Below, piece by piece: positions 27,627 to 36,823 of a DNA stretch of 64,000 nt. Origin of the DNA: Dyella lutea (GTDB taxonomy: Bacteria; Pseudomonadota; Gammaproteobacteria; Xanthomonadales; Rhodanobacteraceae); NCBI RefSeq assembly GCF_024158035.1, contig NZ_JAMZEK010000002.1:980676-1044675 (forward strand). Direction: 5' to 3'. The notes below the pieces were generated by a model that did no database searches, had not been told where the DNA came from, and saw only the letters and a list, made by a program, of their open reading frames with translations. Position numbers and translations under genes: made by a program. The number at the start of each line of letters is the position of its first letter. Position 1 is the first letter of the stretch.

Positions 27627-29423
27627 ATGACCCCAAAACCGCGCCTGTCCGCCTCGTCCCCTGCGAGGCCCGACACGCCTGTTTGCCGACACGACGCCAC
27701 TTTCCTGGCGGTTGCACCGCGGCCAGCGAAAAAGCACAAGGCGGGGGCCGCATGGCTACTTGCGCCGTTGGCCCTGGTTTTCGGGGCGTTCGTTGCCGCC
27801 CCCGCCCACGCCAGTGCGACCACGGGTGGCACCAGCGCGACCAGCGGCGTGTGTTCGCAGAGCACGAGCCAAAATCAGCTGGCGTGCGGCAGCGGCAGTT
27901 CTGCCGGTGGCTACGGCAGCACGGCCGACGGCTTGAGCGCCAACGCATCGGGCAACTGGAGCGTGGCAGTGGGGTATTCCAGCCAGTCCGCGGGAAGCAG
28001 CGGCACGGCGCTGGGCAGCAGCAGCAGTGCCAGCGGGCCGTTGAGCACGGCGCTGGGCAACTGGAGCCAGGCCAGCGGAAACAGCAGCACAGCCTCGGGC
28101 GCCTACAGCACAGCCACCGGGGACTTCAGCATCGCCGCCGGCCGCGATACCACCGCCAGCGGTTTCGGTAGCCAGGCAAGCGGCGGCGCAGCGAACGCCG
28201 CGGGCAATGGCGACATCGCCTTGGGCACGCAGGCAACTACCTACAGTGCGACTCCCACCGGAGGCAATATCGCGATCGGTAGTTCGACCGGGAGCCTGGG
28301 CGGCGGCTTCGGTGGCACGTCGACCACCGCCACGGGCGGCAACAGCGTGGCGTTGGGAACGGGCGCGCAATCGAGCTATGCCGGCTCGGTGGCGCTGGGT
28401 GCCGGCAGCGTCACCAGCGCCGCCGATCAGGTGAGCGTGGGCGCCGCCGGCCAGACCCGGACCATCGCCAACGTGAGCGCCGGCGTCAACGCGACCGATG
28501 CCGTCAACGTGGCGCAGCTCGACGCCTCGGTCGCCAGCGCCACCGGGGCGGTGCAAAGCGCCGCGACGCAGGCACAGACCATGGCCAGCCAGGCCCAGAC
28601 TACCGCCAGCCAGGCCCAGACTACGGCTGTCCAGGCGCAGACCGCCGCCACCCAGGCGCAGTCCACGGCCGACTCCGCGATGCAACTGGGGCAGCAGAAC
28701 TCGGTGCAGATCCAGGCCATGGTGAACGGGCAGATGGGGGTGTGCCGGGTCAATCAGGGGGCGCTGGAATGCTCCGTGCAAGGACAGGCGGCCACCCACG
28801 CAGCCGGCCAGGGGGCGGTTGCCGTCGGTGGTGGCGCTTCGGCGGACGGCGACGGTGCGATGGCGCAAGGCCAGGGCGCCGTGGCGCGGTTTGCCGGTTC
28901 GGTGGCGATCGGTGCCGGTGCCCAGGCGAATGCCGACCCGACCACCGCGGTGGGCAGCAACGCGGTGGCCAATGGCAACAATGCCGTGGCACTGGGAGCC
29001 AATGCGCTGGCCAATGGCGAAAATTCGGTCGCCCTGGGGCAGGGATCGGTGGCCAATGCCGACAACACAGTCAGCGTGGGCAGCGATACGCTGCAACGCC
29101 AGATCACCAACCTGGCGCCAGGGACGAGGGGCACCGATGCGGTGAATCTCGATCAGCTCAACCAGGTCGGCATCGGCGTGCTGGGTCAGGCACGCCGTTA
29201 TGCCGCACGTGCCGCTGCCCAGGCGATGGCCCTGCCCACCGTGGCGATCCCGGCAGGGCGCGCCAGCGGGCTGGCGGTGAGTGCGGCCTCCTATGCCGGC
29301 TACGGTGCGCTGGGTGTCGAATATGCCCGCACGGTCAGCACTCATCTGCAGTTGCAGTTCGGTACGTCGGTCGCTTCCGGCGGCGATAGTGCTTCGCGGG
29401 CAACCGCCATCATGAGCTGGTAG
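27627..29423 (+). CDS. YadA-type trimeric autotransporter adhesin
   Basis: A 598-residue secreted adhesin (type Vc). A long N-terminal region precedes the hydrophobic signal segment AAWLLAPLALVFGAFVAAPAHA (about residues 49-70). The head consists of YadA-type left-handed beta-roll repeats with SVALGxxAxAxGxxS periodicity (SVAVGYSSQSAGSSGTALGSS; NNAVALGANALANGENSVALGQ). Neck motifs (GTDAVNVAQLD and GTDAVNLDQLNQ) flank a coiled-coil stalk made of seven-residue AQTxASQ repeats, about residues 318-355. The C-terminal ~75 residues form the four-strand YadA anchor ending in SW. Each chain supplies four strands of a trimeric 12-strand barrel. The stalk is short and a CRVNQGALEC cysteine pair follows it. 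The start follows AAGGGA. Confidence 0.9.
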   Translation: MTPKPRLSASSPARPDTPVCRHDATFLAVAPRPAKKHKAGAAWLLAPLALVFGAFVAAPAHASATTGGTSATSGVCSQSTSQNQLACGSGSSAGGYGSTADGLSANASGNWSVAVGYSSQSAGSSGTALGSSSSASGPLSTALGNWSQASGNSSTASGAYSTATGDFSIAAGRDTTASGFGSQASGGAANAAGNGDIALGTQATTYSATPTGGNIAIGSSTGSLGGGFGGTSTTATGGNSVALGTGAQSSYAGSVALGAGSVTSAADQVSVGAAGQTRTIANVSAGVNATDAVNVAQLDASVASATGAVQSAATQAQTMASQAQTTASQAQTTAVQAQTAATQAQSTADSAMQLGQQNSVQIQAMVNGQMGVCRVNQGALECSVQGQAATHAAGQGAVAVGGGASADGDGAMAQGQGAVARFAGSVAIGAGAQANADPTTAVGSNAVANGNNAVALGANALANGENSVALGQGSVANADNTVSVGSDTLQRQITNLAPGTRGTDAVNLDQLNQVGIGVLGQARRYAARAAAQAMALPTVAIPAGRASGLAVSAASYAGYGALGVEYARTVSTHLQLQFGTSVASGGDSASRATAIMSW

Positions 29424-29595
29424 GCGGGGATAGCCGGCACGGAGCCCGCCGGCGTCGTCTCGACCTGCGCCGATCCGCGGCGTCGAAAGCGGTGCGCAAG
29501 CTAGCTCTGCTACCTTGTGCACCGCCGTCGCTGAGGGCGGGTGCGGAGGATCGTCGGTGGCGGGAAGTTCATCCCGGAGCGAAGCGGAGGGCGAG

Positions 29596-31104
29596 GTGCG
29601 TGCCGTTTTCTGGCGGCTGCTCGGGCTGCTGGCCTTGGTGCTCTATCCCATCCTGCACGCGAACCGCCCCTACAACGACGACCTGAAGCGCGCGCTGCTG
29701 GGACGGGCGAGCTGGGATTCCAACGGTCGCCCGCTCACCACCCTGCTGATGCGCGCACTGCAGGCCTACGACCACACCATGGTCGACATCGCGCCGTTGC
29801 CGCAGATCGGTGCGGCGCTGCTGCTGGCGTGGATCGGCGCGCGCGTGGCGGTGCGCTACACCCGCGCCTCGCCCTGGCTTGCGGCGCTGCTGGTGATGCC
29901 GCTGGGCGCGCAGCCATTCTTCCTCGAGAACCTGTCCTATCGCTTCGACGCCCTGAGCATGGCGCTGGCCGTGCTGCTGGCGGCCTGGCCGCTGTTGCTG
30001 CTGGACGGTCGCAAGCCCTGGCAGCGTGGCGTGCTCTGTCTGTTTGCCGCCCTGTGCCTGTACCAGCCCGCCACCAACGTGTTCCTGGTGCTCGCGCTGC
30101 TGGAGGCGTGGCAACTGCAGGAGCGCGACCGCTCGCCAGTGGCATGGCTGCGCCAGCTCGGCAGCCGTGCGTTGCAGTGGCTGATGGCGATGGTGGTCTA
30201 CGAGCTGCTGGTGGGGATGCACATCAGCGGGTGGGTGCGGCGCCAGGCTACGCCGATCCAGGGGCTGCACGAGCTGCCGCTGCTGGGCCACAACTTCGTT
30301 CTGTTCTATGGCTTCGTCGCCGACGCGTTCAATGCGCACTGGTGGAGCGTGTTCCTGCCGGTGCTGGCCGTGCTCGCGCTGGCGCCGGTCGCGATCGGTC
30401 TGCGGCATGCGCGGGGCAGGGCATCCATGGCGACAGCCGCGCTGGGCCTGGCTGCGCTGGCCATGCCGCTTGCGGTCATGGTGGCGGCGCTGGGGCCGAT
30501 GCTGGTGCTGCGCGAGCCCGAGATCCGGCCGCGCGTGTTGATCGGCGTGGGCGCGCTGCTGGTGGCGGGACTGATCGCCGCGCACGAGCTGCTGTCCGAA
30601 TGGCGCCACGGCCTGCGCGCGAGCGCGCTGCTGGCCGGTGTGCTGGCGGCTGCGATGCTGGTTGTCGCCAGTACGTACGGCAATGCCATGGCCGCGCAGC
30701 AGCGCATGGAGCGTCACGTTGCGGCGCGGCTTGCCGATGACCTGTCGGTCCTGGCCTCCGGCCACCCCATCACGGCGCTGCACGTATCGGGTTCGACCGG
30801 GTTCGCGCCACTGGCCGAGCATGCGGCGGTCGAGTTTCCGCTGCTGCGGACACTGGTGCCGGGCTACCTCACCGAGGCCGACCTGTTCGGTACCAGCGGT
30901 TTCCTGATGGACTACCTCCCGCAGTGGGTGGACGCCCGCAAGCCGGACAGCATCCGCACGCCGCCGGAGGAGGCCACTGCACTCGCCCGTTGCATGGTGA
31001 CACCGCTGCGGCAGGCCGCCGGCTATCGGCTGTGCCTGGACGGCGACGTGGCACGAGTGGAGTTCCTGCCGGCCGCGCTGCCGTCGAGGTCCCAGCGGCG
31101 CTGA
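29596..31104 (+). CDS. GtrII-type membrane glucosyltransferase
   Basis: A 502-residue polytopic membrane protein. The GtrII signature is at the N-terminus: RPYNDDLKRALLGRASWDSNGRPLTTLLMR, with an acidic NDD motif in the first periplasmic loop and about ten membrane helices after it. GtrII-family enzymes transfer glucose from a lipid-linked donor onto O-antigen or other surface glycans in the periplasm. I chose the GTG at 29596 because GGAGG lies 5 bases upstream; a TTG at 29515 is in frame but adds a low-complexity leader. No GtrA or GtrB gene is next to it, so the donor would have to come from elsewhere. Confidence 0.8.
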   Translation: MRAVFWRLLGLLALVLYPILHANRPYNDDLKRALLGRASWDSNGRPLTTLLMRALQAYDHTMVDIAPLPQIGAALLLAWIGARVAVRYTRASPWLAALLVMPLGAQPFFLENLSYRFDALSMALAVLLAAWPLLLLDGRKPWQRGVLCLFAALCLYQPATNVFLVLALLEAWQLQERDRSPVAWLRQLGSRALQWLMAMVVYELLVGMHISGWVRRQATPIQGLHELPLLGHNFVLFYGFVADAFNAHWWSVFLPVLAVLALAPVAIGLRHARGRASMATAALGLAALAMPLAVMVAALGPMLVLREPEIRPRVLIGVGALLVAGLIAAHELLSEWRHGLRASALLAGVLAAAMLVVASTYGNAMAAQQRMERHVAARLADDLSVLASGHPITALHVSGSTGFAPLAEHAAVEFPLLRTLVPGYLTEADLFGTSGFLMDYLPQWVDARKPDSIRTPPEEATALARCMVTPLRQAAGYRLCLDGDVARVEFLPAALPSRSQRR

Positions 31105-31108
31105 GGCA

Positions 31109-32254
31109 TCAGCGCATGCGTTCCATGCAGCTCCGGTAGCGGCTGTCCACCCGCTGGGCGAACCAGGCCGTGGTCAGCCGGCGGGTGATCTTCGGGCTCT
31201 CGAGCCGGATCTTCGGCAGCATCGCGCGCGGCAGCGGCCGGCCGTTGAGGCGGTCGGCGAGGGCGAACACCCGGGTGTAGGTGTCGGTCTGCGCAAAGTC
31301 GGCCTGTTCGCTCCGGGTCAGCGCGCGATGGATCTGGTCCTGGCCCAGGTCCAGTCGACCGGCCAGGGTGCGCAGGGCCAGCTCGGTCTTGCCCACCTCG
31401 CTCCAGCTGCCGTAGTTCACCAGGTCGCCATCGAGATCGAGCGGGATCCCGGATGCGCGCGTCACCGCGTTCTGGAACGCCGCGTTGCGGCTGGCGTAGA
31501 AGCCGGCGTTGTAGTCGGCGAACCGATAGATCGGCGAGGGGTAGTCGGCCGGGTAGCCGAGCAGGTGGGCGATGCCGAAGTACAGGCCGCCGCGCCGGGT
31601 GAATACTTCGTGGCGGATCGAGCCTTCGACCGGATACGGGTAGGGATGGTCTTTTGCGTATTGCTCGGCGAAGGCCACGCTGACCTGCATCGGGCCGCCG
31701 GTGTGGATCGGATTGGCGTCGCCGAACAACCGCTTGCCCAGTGGCACCATGCCGATGAAGTCCTCGTAAACGCGGCTCAGCTCGCGCTCGCTGCGCACCG
31801 CGTCGATGCGATCGGCGTAGCTGCGCCCGTCCGGGCCATGCAGCGCCAGCGCCGCCCGGACCAGGAGCTGCGGAATGTGATGCTCGGCGGCACGGCGGTC
31901 GATCTCGGCCCGGGCGATCCGGCCGAGTCCGGGTACGGTCGGATCGGACTGGAAATTGGACTCCTGGCCAGCCACCGCGATCACGGCGCAGAGGTTGCCG
32001 CGGTCCGGTTCGATCCGCTGCGCGGCGAGCGCCGCGGTGATGTCACGGGCCCAGCCGGTGCGGTCGTCCGTACTCGCGGGCAGTACATGGATGATGCGCG
32101 CCTGCACCCGGACCGGATCGTAGCCGGGGGACTCCACCTTCGGCGTGGTGCAGCCGGCGACCAGGGCAACCAGGGCCAGCGTGAGCAGGCGGCCGGACCA
32201 CGGGCGACGCCGAAGGGAAGTGCGTGCTCGGCCGGGTGGCTGGCTGGCGATCAT
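31109..32254 (-). CDS. DUF1615 lipoprotein
   Basis: A 381-residue lipoprotein: RLLTLALVALVAGCTTP supplies the lipobox. The body matches DUF1615 (VIAVAGQESNFQSDPTVPGLGRIA; GPMQVSVAFAEQYAKDHPYPYP; YRFADYNAGFYASRNAAFQNAVTRASG). The ESNFQSDP and GPMQVS segments resemble the ES and GxMQ motifs of lytic transglycosylases, so a peptidoglycan-lytic role is plausible, but the family is uncharacterised as far as I know. It follows pilU by 64 bases on the same strand and may share its transcript. Its stop is 4 bases from that of the GtrII gene. Confidence 0.85.
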   Translation of the reverse strand: MIASQPPGRARTSLRRRPWSGRLLTLALVALVAGCTTPKVESPGYDPVRVQARIIHVLPASTDDRTGWARDITAALAAQRIEPDRGNLCAVIAVAGQESNFQSDPTVPGLGRIARAEIDRRAAEHHIPQLLVRAALALHGPDGRSYADRIDAVRSERELSRVYEDFIGMVPLGKRLFGDANPIHTGGPMQVSVAFAEQYAKDHPYPYPVEGSIRHEVFTRRGGLYFGIAHLLGYPADYPSPIYRFADYNAGFYASRNAAFQNAVTRASGIPLDLDGDLVNYGSWSEVGKTELALRTLAGRLDLGQDQIHRALTRSEQADFAQTDTYTRVFALADRLNGRPLPRAMLPKIRLESPKITRRLTTAWFAQRVDSRYRSCMERMR

Positions 32255-32318
32255 CAAGGACGGAGTCGGCCGGGAAAGGGCGCATTGTCCGGTATTGCGG
32301 CTGTCGGCTGCTTGAACC

Positions 32319-33440
32319 TCATTCCAGGCCGTCGATGTGCGCGCTGTCGAGCTCGTGGCCGCCATCGTCCGGCTCCGGCCCCTGCAGGCGGATATGCAGC
32401 GCCAGATCGGTCTGCGAATCGGCATGGTCCAGCGCTTCGCGGTAGCCGATGCGGCCGGCGGCATAGAGCCGGTAGAGCGACTCGTCGAAGGTGAGCATGC
32501 CGTGATCGAGCCCCTGCTTCATCGCCTCCTTGAGCGCGAGGACCTCGCCCTTCTCGATCAGGTCGGCAACGTAGGGCGTGGAAAGCAGGATCTCGGCAGC
32601 CGGCAGGCGCCTGCCGTCGACACCGCGCAGCAGCCGCTGCGACACCACCGCCTTGAGGTTGAGCGCGAGGTCGATGCGCAGCTGGTGGTGGGCCGAGTCG
32701 GGGAAGAAATTGATGATGCGGTCCAGCGTCTGGTTGGCGTTGTTGGCGTGCAGGGTGGACAGGCACAGGTGACCGGTCTCGGCATAGGCGATCGCCGCCT
32801 GCATCGTCTCGCGGTCGCGGATCTCGCCGATCATGATCACGTCCGGCGCCTGCCGCATGGCGTTCTTCAGCGCGGCGGCGTAGCTCATCGTGTCCAGTCC
32901 CACCTCGCGCTGGTCCACCATCGAGCGCTTGTGCGAGTGCAGGTATTCGATCGGCTCCTCGACGGTGAGCATGTGGCCGGTCCTGCGGGCGTTGCGGTAA
33001 TCGATCATCGAGGCCAGCGTGGTCGACTTGCCCGAGCCGGTGGCGCCGACCATCAGGATCAGTCCGCGCGGCAGCATGATCAGGTCGTGCAGGATCGGCG
33101 GCAGGTTCAGTGCCTCGATCGTCGGGATCTGGCCGGTGATGAAGCGCACGGCCATGGCCACGTGGCCTCGTTGCCGGTAGATGTTGATGCGGAAGCGCCC
33201 GGTGTCAGTCAGGCTGAGGGCAAGGTTCATCTCCAGCGTGGCCTCGAACTCGCGCTGCTGGCGGTCGCTCATGATCGAGTAGGCCAGGTCGTGCAGGTTC
33301 TCCGCCGTCAGCGGTTCGCCGTCGAGGTGGTAGGTTTCGCCGTCGATCTTGATGTGCGGCGTGGCGTCGACGGAGAAGAACAGGTCCGATGCCTCGCGCC
33401 CGGCCATCACCTGCAGGAACCGCGTCAGTTCGATCGCCAT
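32319..33440 (-). CDS. pilU: Type IV pilus retraction ATPase PilU
   Basis: A 373-residue hexameric ATPase of the PilT/PilU group that drives pilus retraction for twitching. It shows Walker A GATGSGKSTT, the Asp box (MLTVEEPIEYLHSHKRSMVDQREVG), Walker B with APDVIMIGEIRDRETM and the His box HLCLSTLHANNANQTLDRI. The sequence MAGREASDLFFSVDATPHIKIDGE at the start and the length are PilU-like rather than PilT-like. No other pilus gene is adjacent; in most relatives pilT-pilU are linked, so this copy is separate. GGAG lies 8 bases before the ATG; an upstream in-frame ATG adds seven residues. Confidence 0.88.
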   Translation of the reverse strand: MAIELTRFLQVMAGREASDLFFSVDATPHIKIDGETYHLDGEPLTAENLHDLAYSIMSDRQQREFEATLEMNLALSLTDTGRFRINIYRQRGHVAMAVRFITGQIPTIEALNLPPILHDLIMLPRGLILMVGATGSGKSTTLASMIDYRNARRTGHMLTVEEPIEYLHSHKRSMVDQREVGLDTMSYAAALKNAMRQAPDVIMIGEIRDRETMQAAIAYAETGHLCLSTLHANNANQTLDRIINFFPDSAHHQLRIDLALNLKAVVSQRLLRGVDGRRLPAAEILLSTPYVADLIEKGEVLALKEAMKQGLDHGMLTFDESLYRLYAAGRIGYREALDHADSQTDLALHIRLQGPEPDDGGHELDSAHIDGLE

Positions 33441-33583
33441 GACCTGTCTCCGCCCGCCCACGGATGGCGCATCCTAGCGCGGGAAACGCCTGGCCGGGCG
33501 GTCGCGGGCGGCGCACGCGATGCCCGCGCAATCGTCCGGCTCTGGCAGAATCGGCCGTCCATCCGTCCAGACGAGAGCACCGC

Positions 33584-34870
33584 ATGTCCCAGGCCCGAAC
33601 CGAGCCGGCCCGTTCCCCTCGCCGCGTGCTGCTGGCCAGCCTGGTGGGTACCACCATCGAGTTCTTCGACTTCTATATCTACGCGACGGCCGCCGTGCTG
33701 GTGTTTCCGTCGCTGTTCTTTCCCTCCGCCGATGCGACCTCGGCCACCTTGCAGTCGCTGGCCACCTTCGCGCTGGCGTTCTTCGCGCGGCCGGTCGGTT
33801 CGGCGCTGTTCGGCCACTTCGGCGACCGGGTGGGGCGCAAGGCAACCCTGGTCGCCGCGCTGTTGACGATGGGGCTGTCGACCGTGGCGATCGGCGTTCT
33901 GCCCACCTACGCGTCGATCGGGGTGGCCGCGCCGGCACTGCTGGCGCTGTGCCGCTTCGGCCAGGGGTTGGGCCTGGGCGGCGAGTGGGGCGGGGCGGTG
34001 CTGCTGGCGGTGGAAAACGCGCCGCCGGGCCGGCGGGCCTGGTTCGGCATGTTTCCGCAACTGGGCGCGCCGATCGGCTTCTTCCTGTCGACGGGGCTGT
34101 TCCTCTGGCTGACCCGGGCGATCGGCGAGCCGGCGTTCTTCGCGTGGGGCTGGCGCGTTCCGTTCGTGGCCAGCGCGGTGCTGGTGGCGGTCGGCCTGTG
34201 GATGCGCCTGCGCCTGACCGAGACGCCGGCGTTCGCGCGCGCCGTGGCGCAGCAGGAACGGGTACGCCTGCCGATGGTGGAGGTGGTGCTGCGCCATCCG
34301 CGTGCTTTGGCGGCCGGCACGTTCGCTGCGCTGGCCACCTTCGTGCTGTTCTACCTGATGACGGTGTTCAGTCTGAGCTGGGCGACCACCCGGCTGGGTT
34401 ACTCCCGCGAGGGCTTCCTTGGCCTGCAGATGCTCGGCGTGGTGTGCTTCGCCGTCACCATCCCGCTGTCCGCGGCCTGGGCCGATCGCACCGGTGCGCG
34501 CCGCGTGATGGTGGTGGCGACGGCGCTGATCCTGCTGTTCGGGCTGGCGATGCCATGGTTGTTCACGGCGCACAGCGTCTGGCACGTGCTGGCGTTCCTC
34601 GGCCTGGGACTGGCGGTGATGGGCCTGACCTACGGTCCGCTCGGCACGGTGCTGGCGCACATGTTCCCGGTGGCGGTGCGCTATACCGGTGCCTCGCTTG
34701 CCTTCAACCTGGCGGGCATCTTCGGAGCATCGCTGGCACCGTACTTCGCAACCTGGCTGGCGGTGCACCACGGACTGGGCTGGGTCGGGCTCTACCTGGC
34801 CACCGCGGCCGCGATCACGCTGGCGGCGCTTGCCGCGGTCCCGCAGGCGCATGACCGGGTGTCCGAGTAA
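33584..34870 (+). CDS. MHS-type MFS transporter (metabolite:H+ symporter)
   Basis: A 428-residue, 12-helix transporter with the MHS signature: GTTIEFFDFYIYATAAVLVFPSLFFP in the first helix, FFARPVGSALFGHFGDRVGRKATL (loop 2-3) and RFGQGLGLGGEWGGAVLL in helix 4. The family includes ProP, KgtP and ShiA, which import organic acids or osmolytes with protons. The exact substrate cannot be read from sequence. Divergent from pilU across about 140 bp. Confidence 0.9.
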   Translation: MSQARTEPARSPRRVLLASLVGTTIEFFDFYIYATAAVLVFPSLFFPSADATSATLQSLATFALAFFARPVGSALFGHFGDRVGRKATLVAALLTMGLSTVAIGVLPTYASIGVAAPALLALCRFGQGLGLGGEWGGAVLLAVENAPPGRRAWFGMFPQLGAPIGFFLSTGLFLWLTRAIGEPAFFAWGWRVPFVASAVLVAVGLWMRLRLTETPAFARAVAQQERVRLPMVEVVLRHPRALAAGTFAALATFVLFYLMTVFSLSWATTRLGYSREGFLGLQMLGVVCFAVTIPLSAAWADRTGARRVMVVATALILLFGLAMPWLFTAHSVWHVLAFLGLGLAVMGLTYGPLGTVLAHMFPVAVRYTGASLAFNLAGIFGASLAPYFATWLAVHHGLGWVGLYLATAAAITLAALAAVPQAHDRVSE

Positions 34871-35054
34871 CGTGCGGCCGCTCCGCCCCCGTCTCAAGAA
34901 ATCGCGCGGGTCGCCGATAGTCTGGCATGAGTCCGTCGTGGTCGTCCCAAGGGTCGCTGGCACCGGAGGCAGGGGTGTGCTGGCCTGGGCGGCCTGTTTC
35001 GCGCCAGGTTGCCGACGCCATCGACCGCGATGGCGTTGAGCTCCCGGGTCGCCC

Positions 35055-36317
35055 ATGTTGAATCTCTCCGTATTTCCCGACTTTCTGGCCATCGGTGGCC
35101 TGGTGCTGGTGTTCGCGTCGCTGCTGCGTCGCACGCGCCAGACCCGGCTGCGTTACTGGCTGGTGGGCTGGGTGATGATCCTGGTGCACATCGTCGCCCA
35201 GCTGGTTTACCTCAATGTCCCCGTGATGGAGCACGCCGGCGAAGCGCTTTCGCTGAGTATGCTGTTGCTGACCAGCGTCTCGTTCATCTGGGCCGGACAC
35301 GACCGCCGCTCGGGCTGGGTCAACGGTTTTGCCTGGAGCCTGCTGGCCGCGATGCCGGACGTGGTGTTCGTGGTGCTGCTCGCCTGGGACGTGGGCGATC
35401 GGGCGGTATTCCTGTCGCTGACTGGCCTGGCCGCATGCACGGCGATGGGACTGTTCCATTCCGACCGGCGCGGCGCGCGCCCGCGCGAACGTCGCCTGCT
35501 GGGCAGCGTGGTACTGCTGGCCTACGCGGTCCAGGCGGTGCTGGTGGCGCGGGACGCGCTGGGTGCGGCGCTGATCTGGATGCTGTTCTGGCACTACGCG
35601 CTGGTGGCTTATTTTTTCTGGCGGGGCTCGGACCGCACCACCCTGGGCGTGTCCTTCACCACGCTGAGCTTCGTGGCCTGGTCGCTGGTGTTTCCGGTGG
35701 CCGCGGCGCTCGATCGCTGGTTGCCGGGCTTGGGTATCCAGAACGAGGCATGGAACCTGCCCAAGTTCATGGTGGCCACCGGCATGATCTTCACCGTGCT
35801 GGAGGAGCAGCTGGGCGAGGCCAAGCACGCGGCGATGCACGATCCGCTCACCGGTCTGCCGAATCGCCGACTGTTCGCCCAGCGGCTGGACAGCGCCCTG
35901 GAGCGGTCGCGTCGCGACCGCAGGCGCATCGCTTTGCTGGTCATCGACATGGACGATTTCAAGCAAGTGAACGACACCCGCGGCCACGCCACCGGGGACG
36001 CCGTGCTCGCTGCGGCAGCGACGCGACTGCAGTCGCGCCTGCGGGTCACCGATACGCTGGCGCGGCTCGGTGGCGATGAGTTTGCCGCGATCCTGCCCGA
36101 GCCCGGTCCGGACGAAGCGATTGCCAGTCAGGTCGATCGGCTGCTGTCGGCGCTGCGTGCGGGCTTCGAGATCGAGGGGGAGCGCATCGTGGTACAGGCC
36201 AGCATCGGCGTGGCGCTCTACCCGGCGGACGGCGAGGATGAAGCCGGCCTGCTGGCCGCCGCCGATCGTGCGATGTACGCGCACAAATTCACCGCGCGCG
36301 ATCCGCGGGGCGATTGA
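35055..36317 (+). CDS. Membrane-bound diguanylate cyclase
   Basis: A 420-residue protein with about seven membrane helices (residues about 5-235) and a C-terminal GGDEF domain (HDPLTGLPNRRLF...VIDMDDFKQVNDTRGHATGD...RLGGDEFAAIL). The active-site motif GGDEF is intact and the inhibitory RxxD site is present exactly five residues upstream (RVTD-TLARL-GGDEF), so the enzyme should make c-di-GMP from GTP under product control. The membrane part looks like a 7TM sensor of unidentified ligand. No regulator is adjacent. Confidence 0.93.
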   Translation: MLNLSVFPDFLAIGGLVLVFASLLRRTRQTRLRYWLVGWVMILVHIVAQLVYLNVPVMEHAGEALSLSMLLLTSVSFIWAGHDRRSGWVNGFAWSLLAAMPDVVFVVLLAWDVGDRAVFLSLTGLAACTAMGLFHSDRRGARPRERRLLGSVVLLAYAVQAVLVARDALGAALIWMLFWHYALVAYFFWRGSDRTTLGVSFTTLSFVAWSLVFPVAAALDRWLPGLGIQNEAWNLPKFMVATGMIFTVLEEQLGEAKHAAMHDPLTGLPNRRLFAQRLDSALERSRRDRRRIALLVIDMDDFKQVNDTRGHATGDAVLAAAATRLQSRLRVTDTLARLGGDEFAAILPEPGPDEAIASQVDRLLSALRAGFEIEGERIVVQASIGVALYPADGEDEAGLLAAADRAMYAHKFTARDPRGD

Positions 36318-36408
36318 GGCTTGCCCCGGTGGCCAGGCGCCGCCATGTTGGAGGGCCTGCAGTCGCGGATCGGCATCGCCATCCGCCGGAGATACGAGGA
36401 GGCAGGCC

Positions 36409-36675
36409 ATGGCTACCGGTTGGGCCGGCGACGGCGCCGTGCAGGACCAGATCGACGCGACGGTGGATGCCGCCGTGCAGCGCGCCCGACGCCAGCTCCA
36501 ACAGGGGCCGGGACTGACCCACTGCGAGGAGTGCGGCGAACCCATTCCCGAGGCCCGCCGCAAGGCGGTGCCCGGCGTACGCCTGTGCGTGACGTGCCAG
36601 TCCGGGCAGGATCGGCGGGGGCAGGCCGCTGCGCCGTTCAACCGTCGCGGCAGCAAGGACAGCCAGCTGCGTTGA
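36409..36675 (+). CDS. DksA/TraR-family C4 zinc-finger protein
   Basis: An 88-residue protein, about half the length of DksA and close to the short TraR/YbiI-type members. The zinc finger is HCEECGEPIPEARRKAVPGVRLCVTCQ, with four cysteines in CxxC-x17-CxxC spacing. The N-terminal helix (VQDQIDATVDAAVQRARRQL) corresponds to the coiled-coil tip region but is short. These proteins bind the RNA polymerase secondary channel and modulate transcription. AGGAGG lies close upstream of the ATG. Confidence 0.9.
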   Translation: MATGWAGDGAVQDQIDATVDAAVQRARRQLQQGPGLTHCEECGEPIPEARRKAVPGVRLCVTCQSGQDRRGQAAAPFNRRGSKDSQLR

Positions 36676-36751
36676 GCCGCCGCTCTGGAGCTTCGCAGCC
36701 CCGGCGGGAAGTGCCAGTGAGGATATTGCGGTGCACGTTTACGGCAGCGCC

Positions 36752-36765
36752 TGTAAACGTTTACA
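36752..36765. promoter_or_regulatory. LacI-type operator upstream of the GH3 gene
   Basis: TGTAAACGTTTACA is a perfect 14-bp palindrome with a central CG, the hallmark of LacI/GalR-family operators. It lies about 60 bp before the beta-glucosidase ATG. A weaker half-site, CACGTTTACGG, sits about 10 bp upstream (36733-36743). No LacI-family gene is in the window, so the repressor acts from elsewhere. Confidence 0.75.
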
Positions 36766-36823
36766 TTGCCGCGTCACCCATCCGGGCCAGGGAGCCCGGA
36801 CTTGCCGTCCCCGTGGAGAATCG

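Noticed and set aside
29515..29595. TTG start for the GtrII gene
   Set aside because: It adds 27 low-complexity residues without a ribosome binding site, whereas the GTG at 29596 has GGAGG at the right distance.
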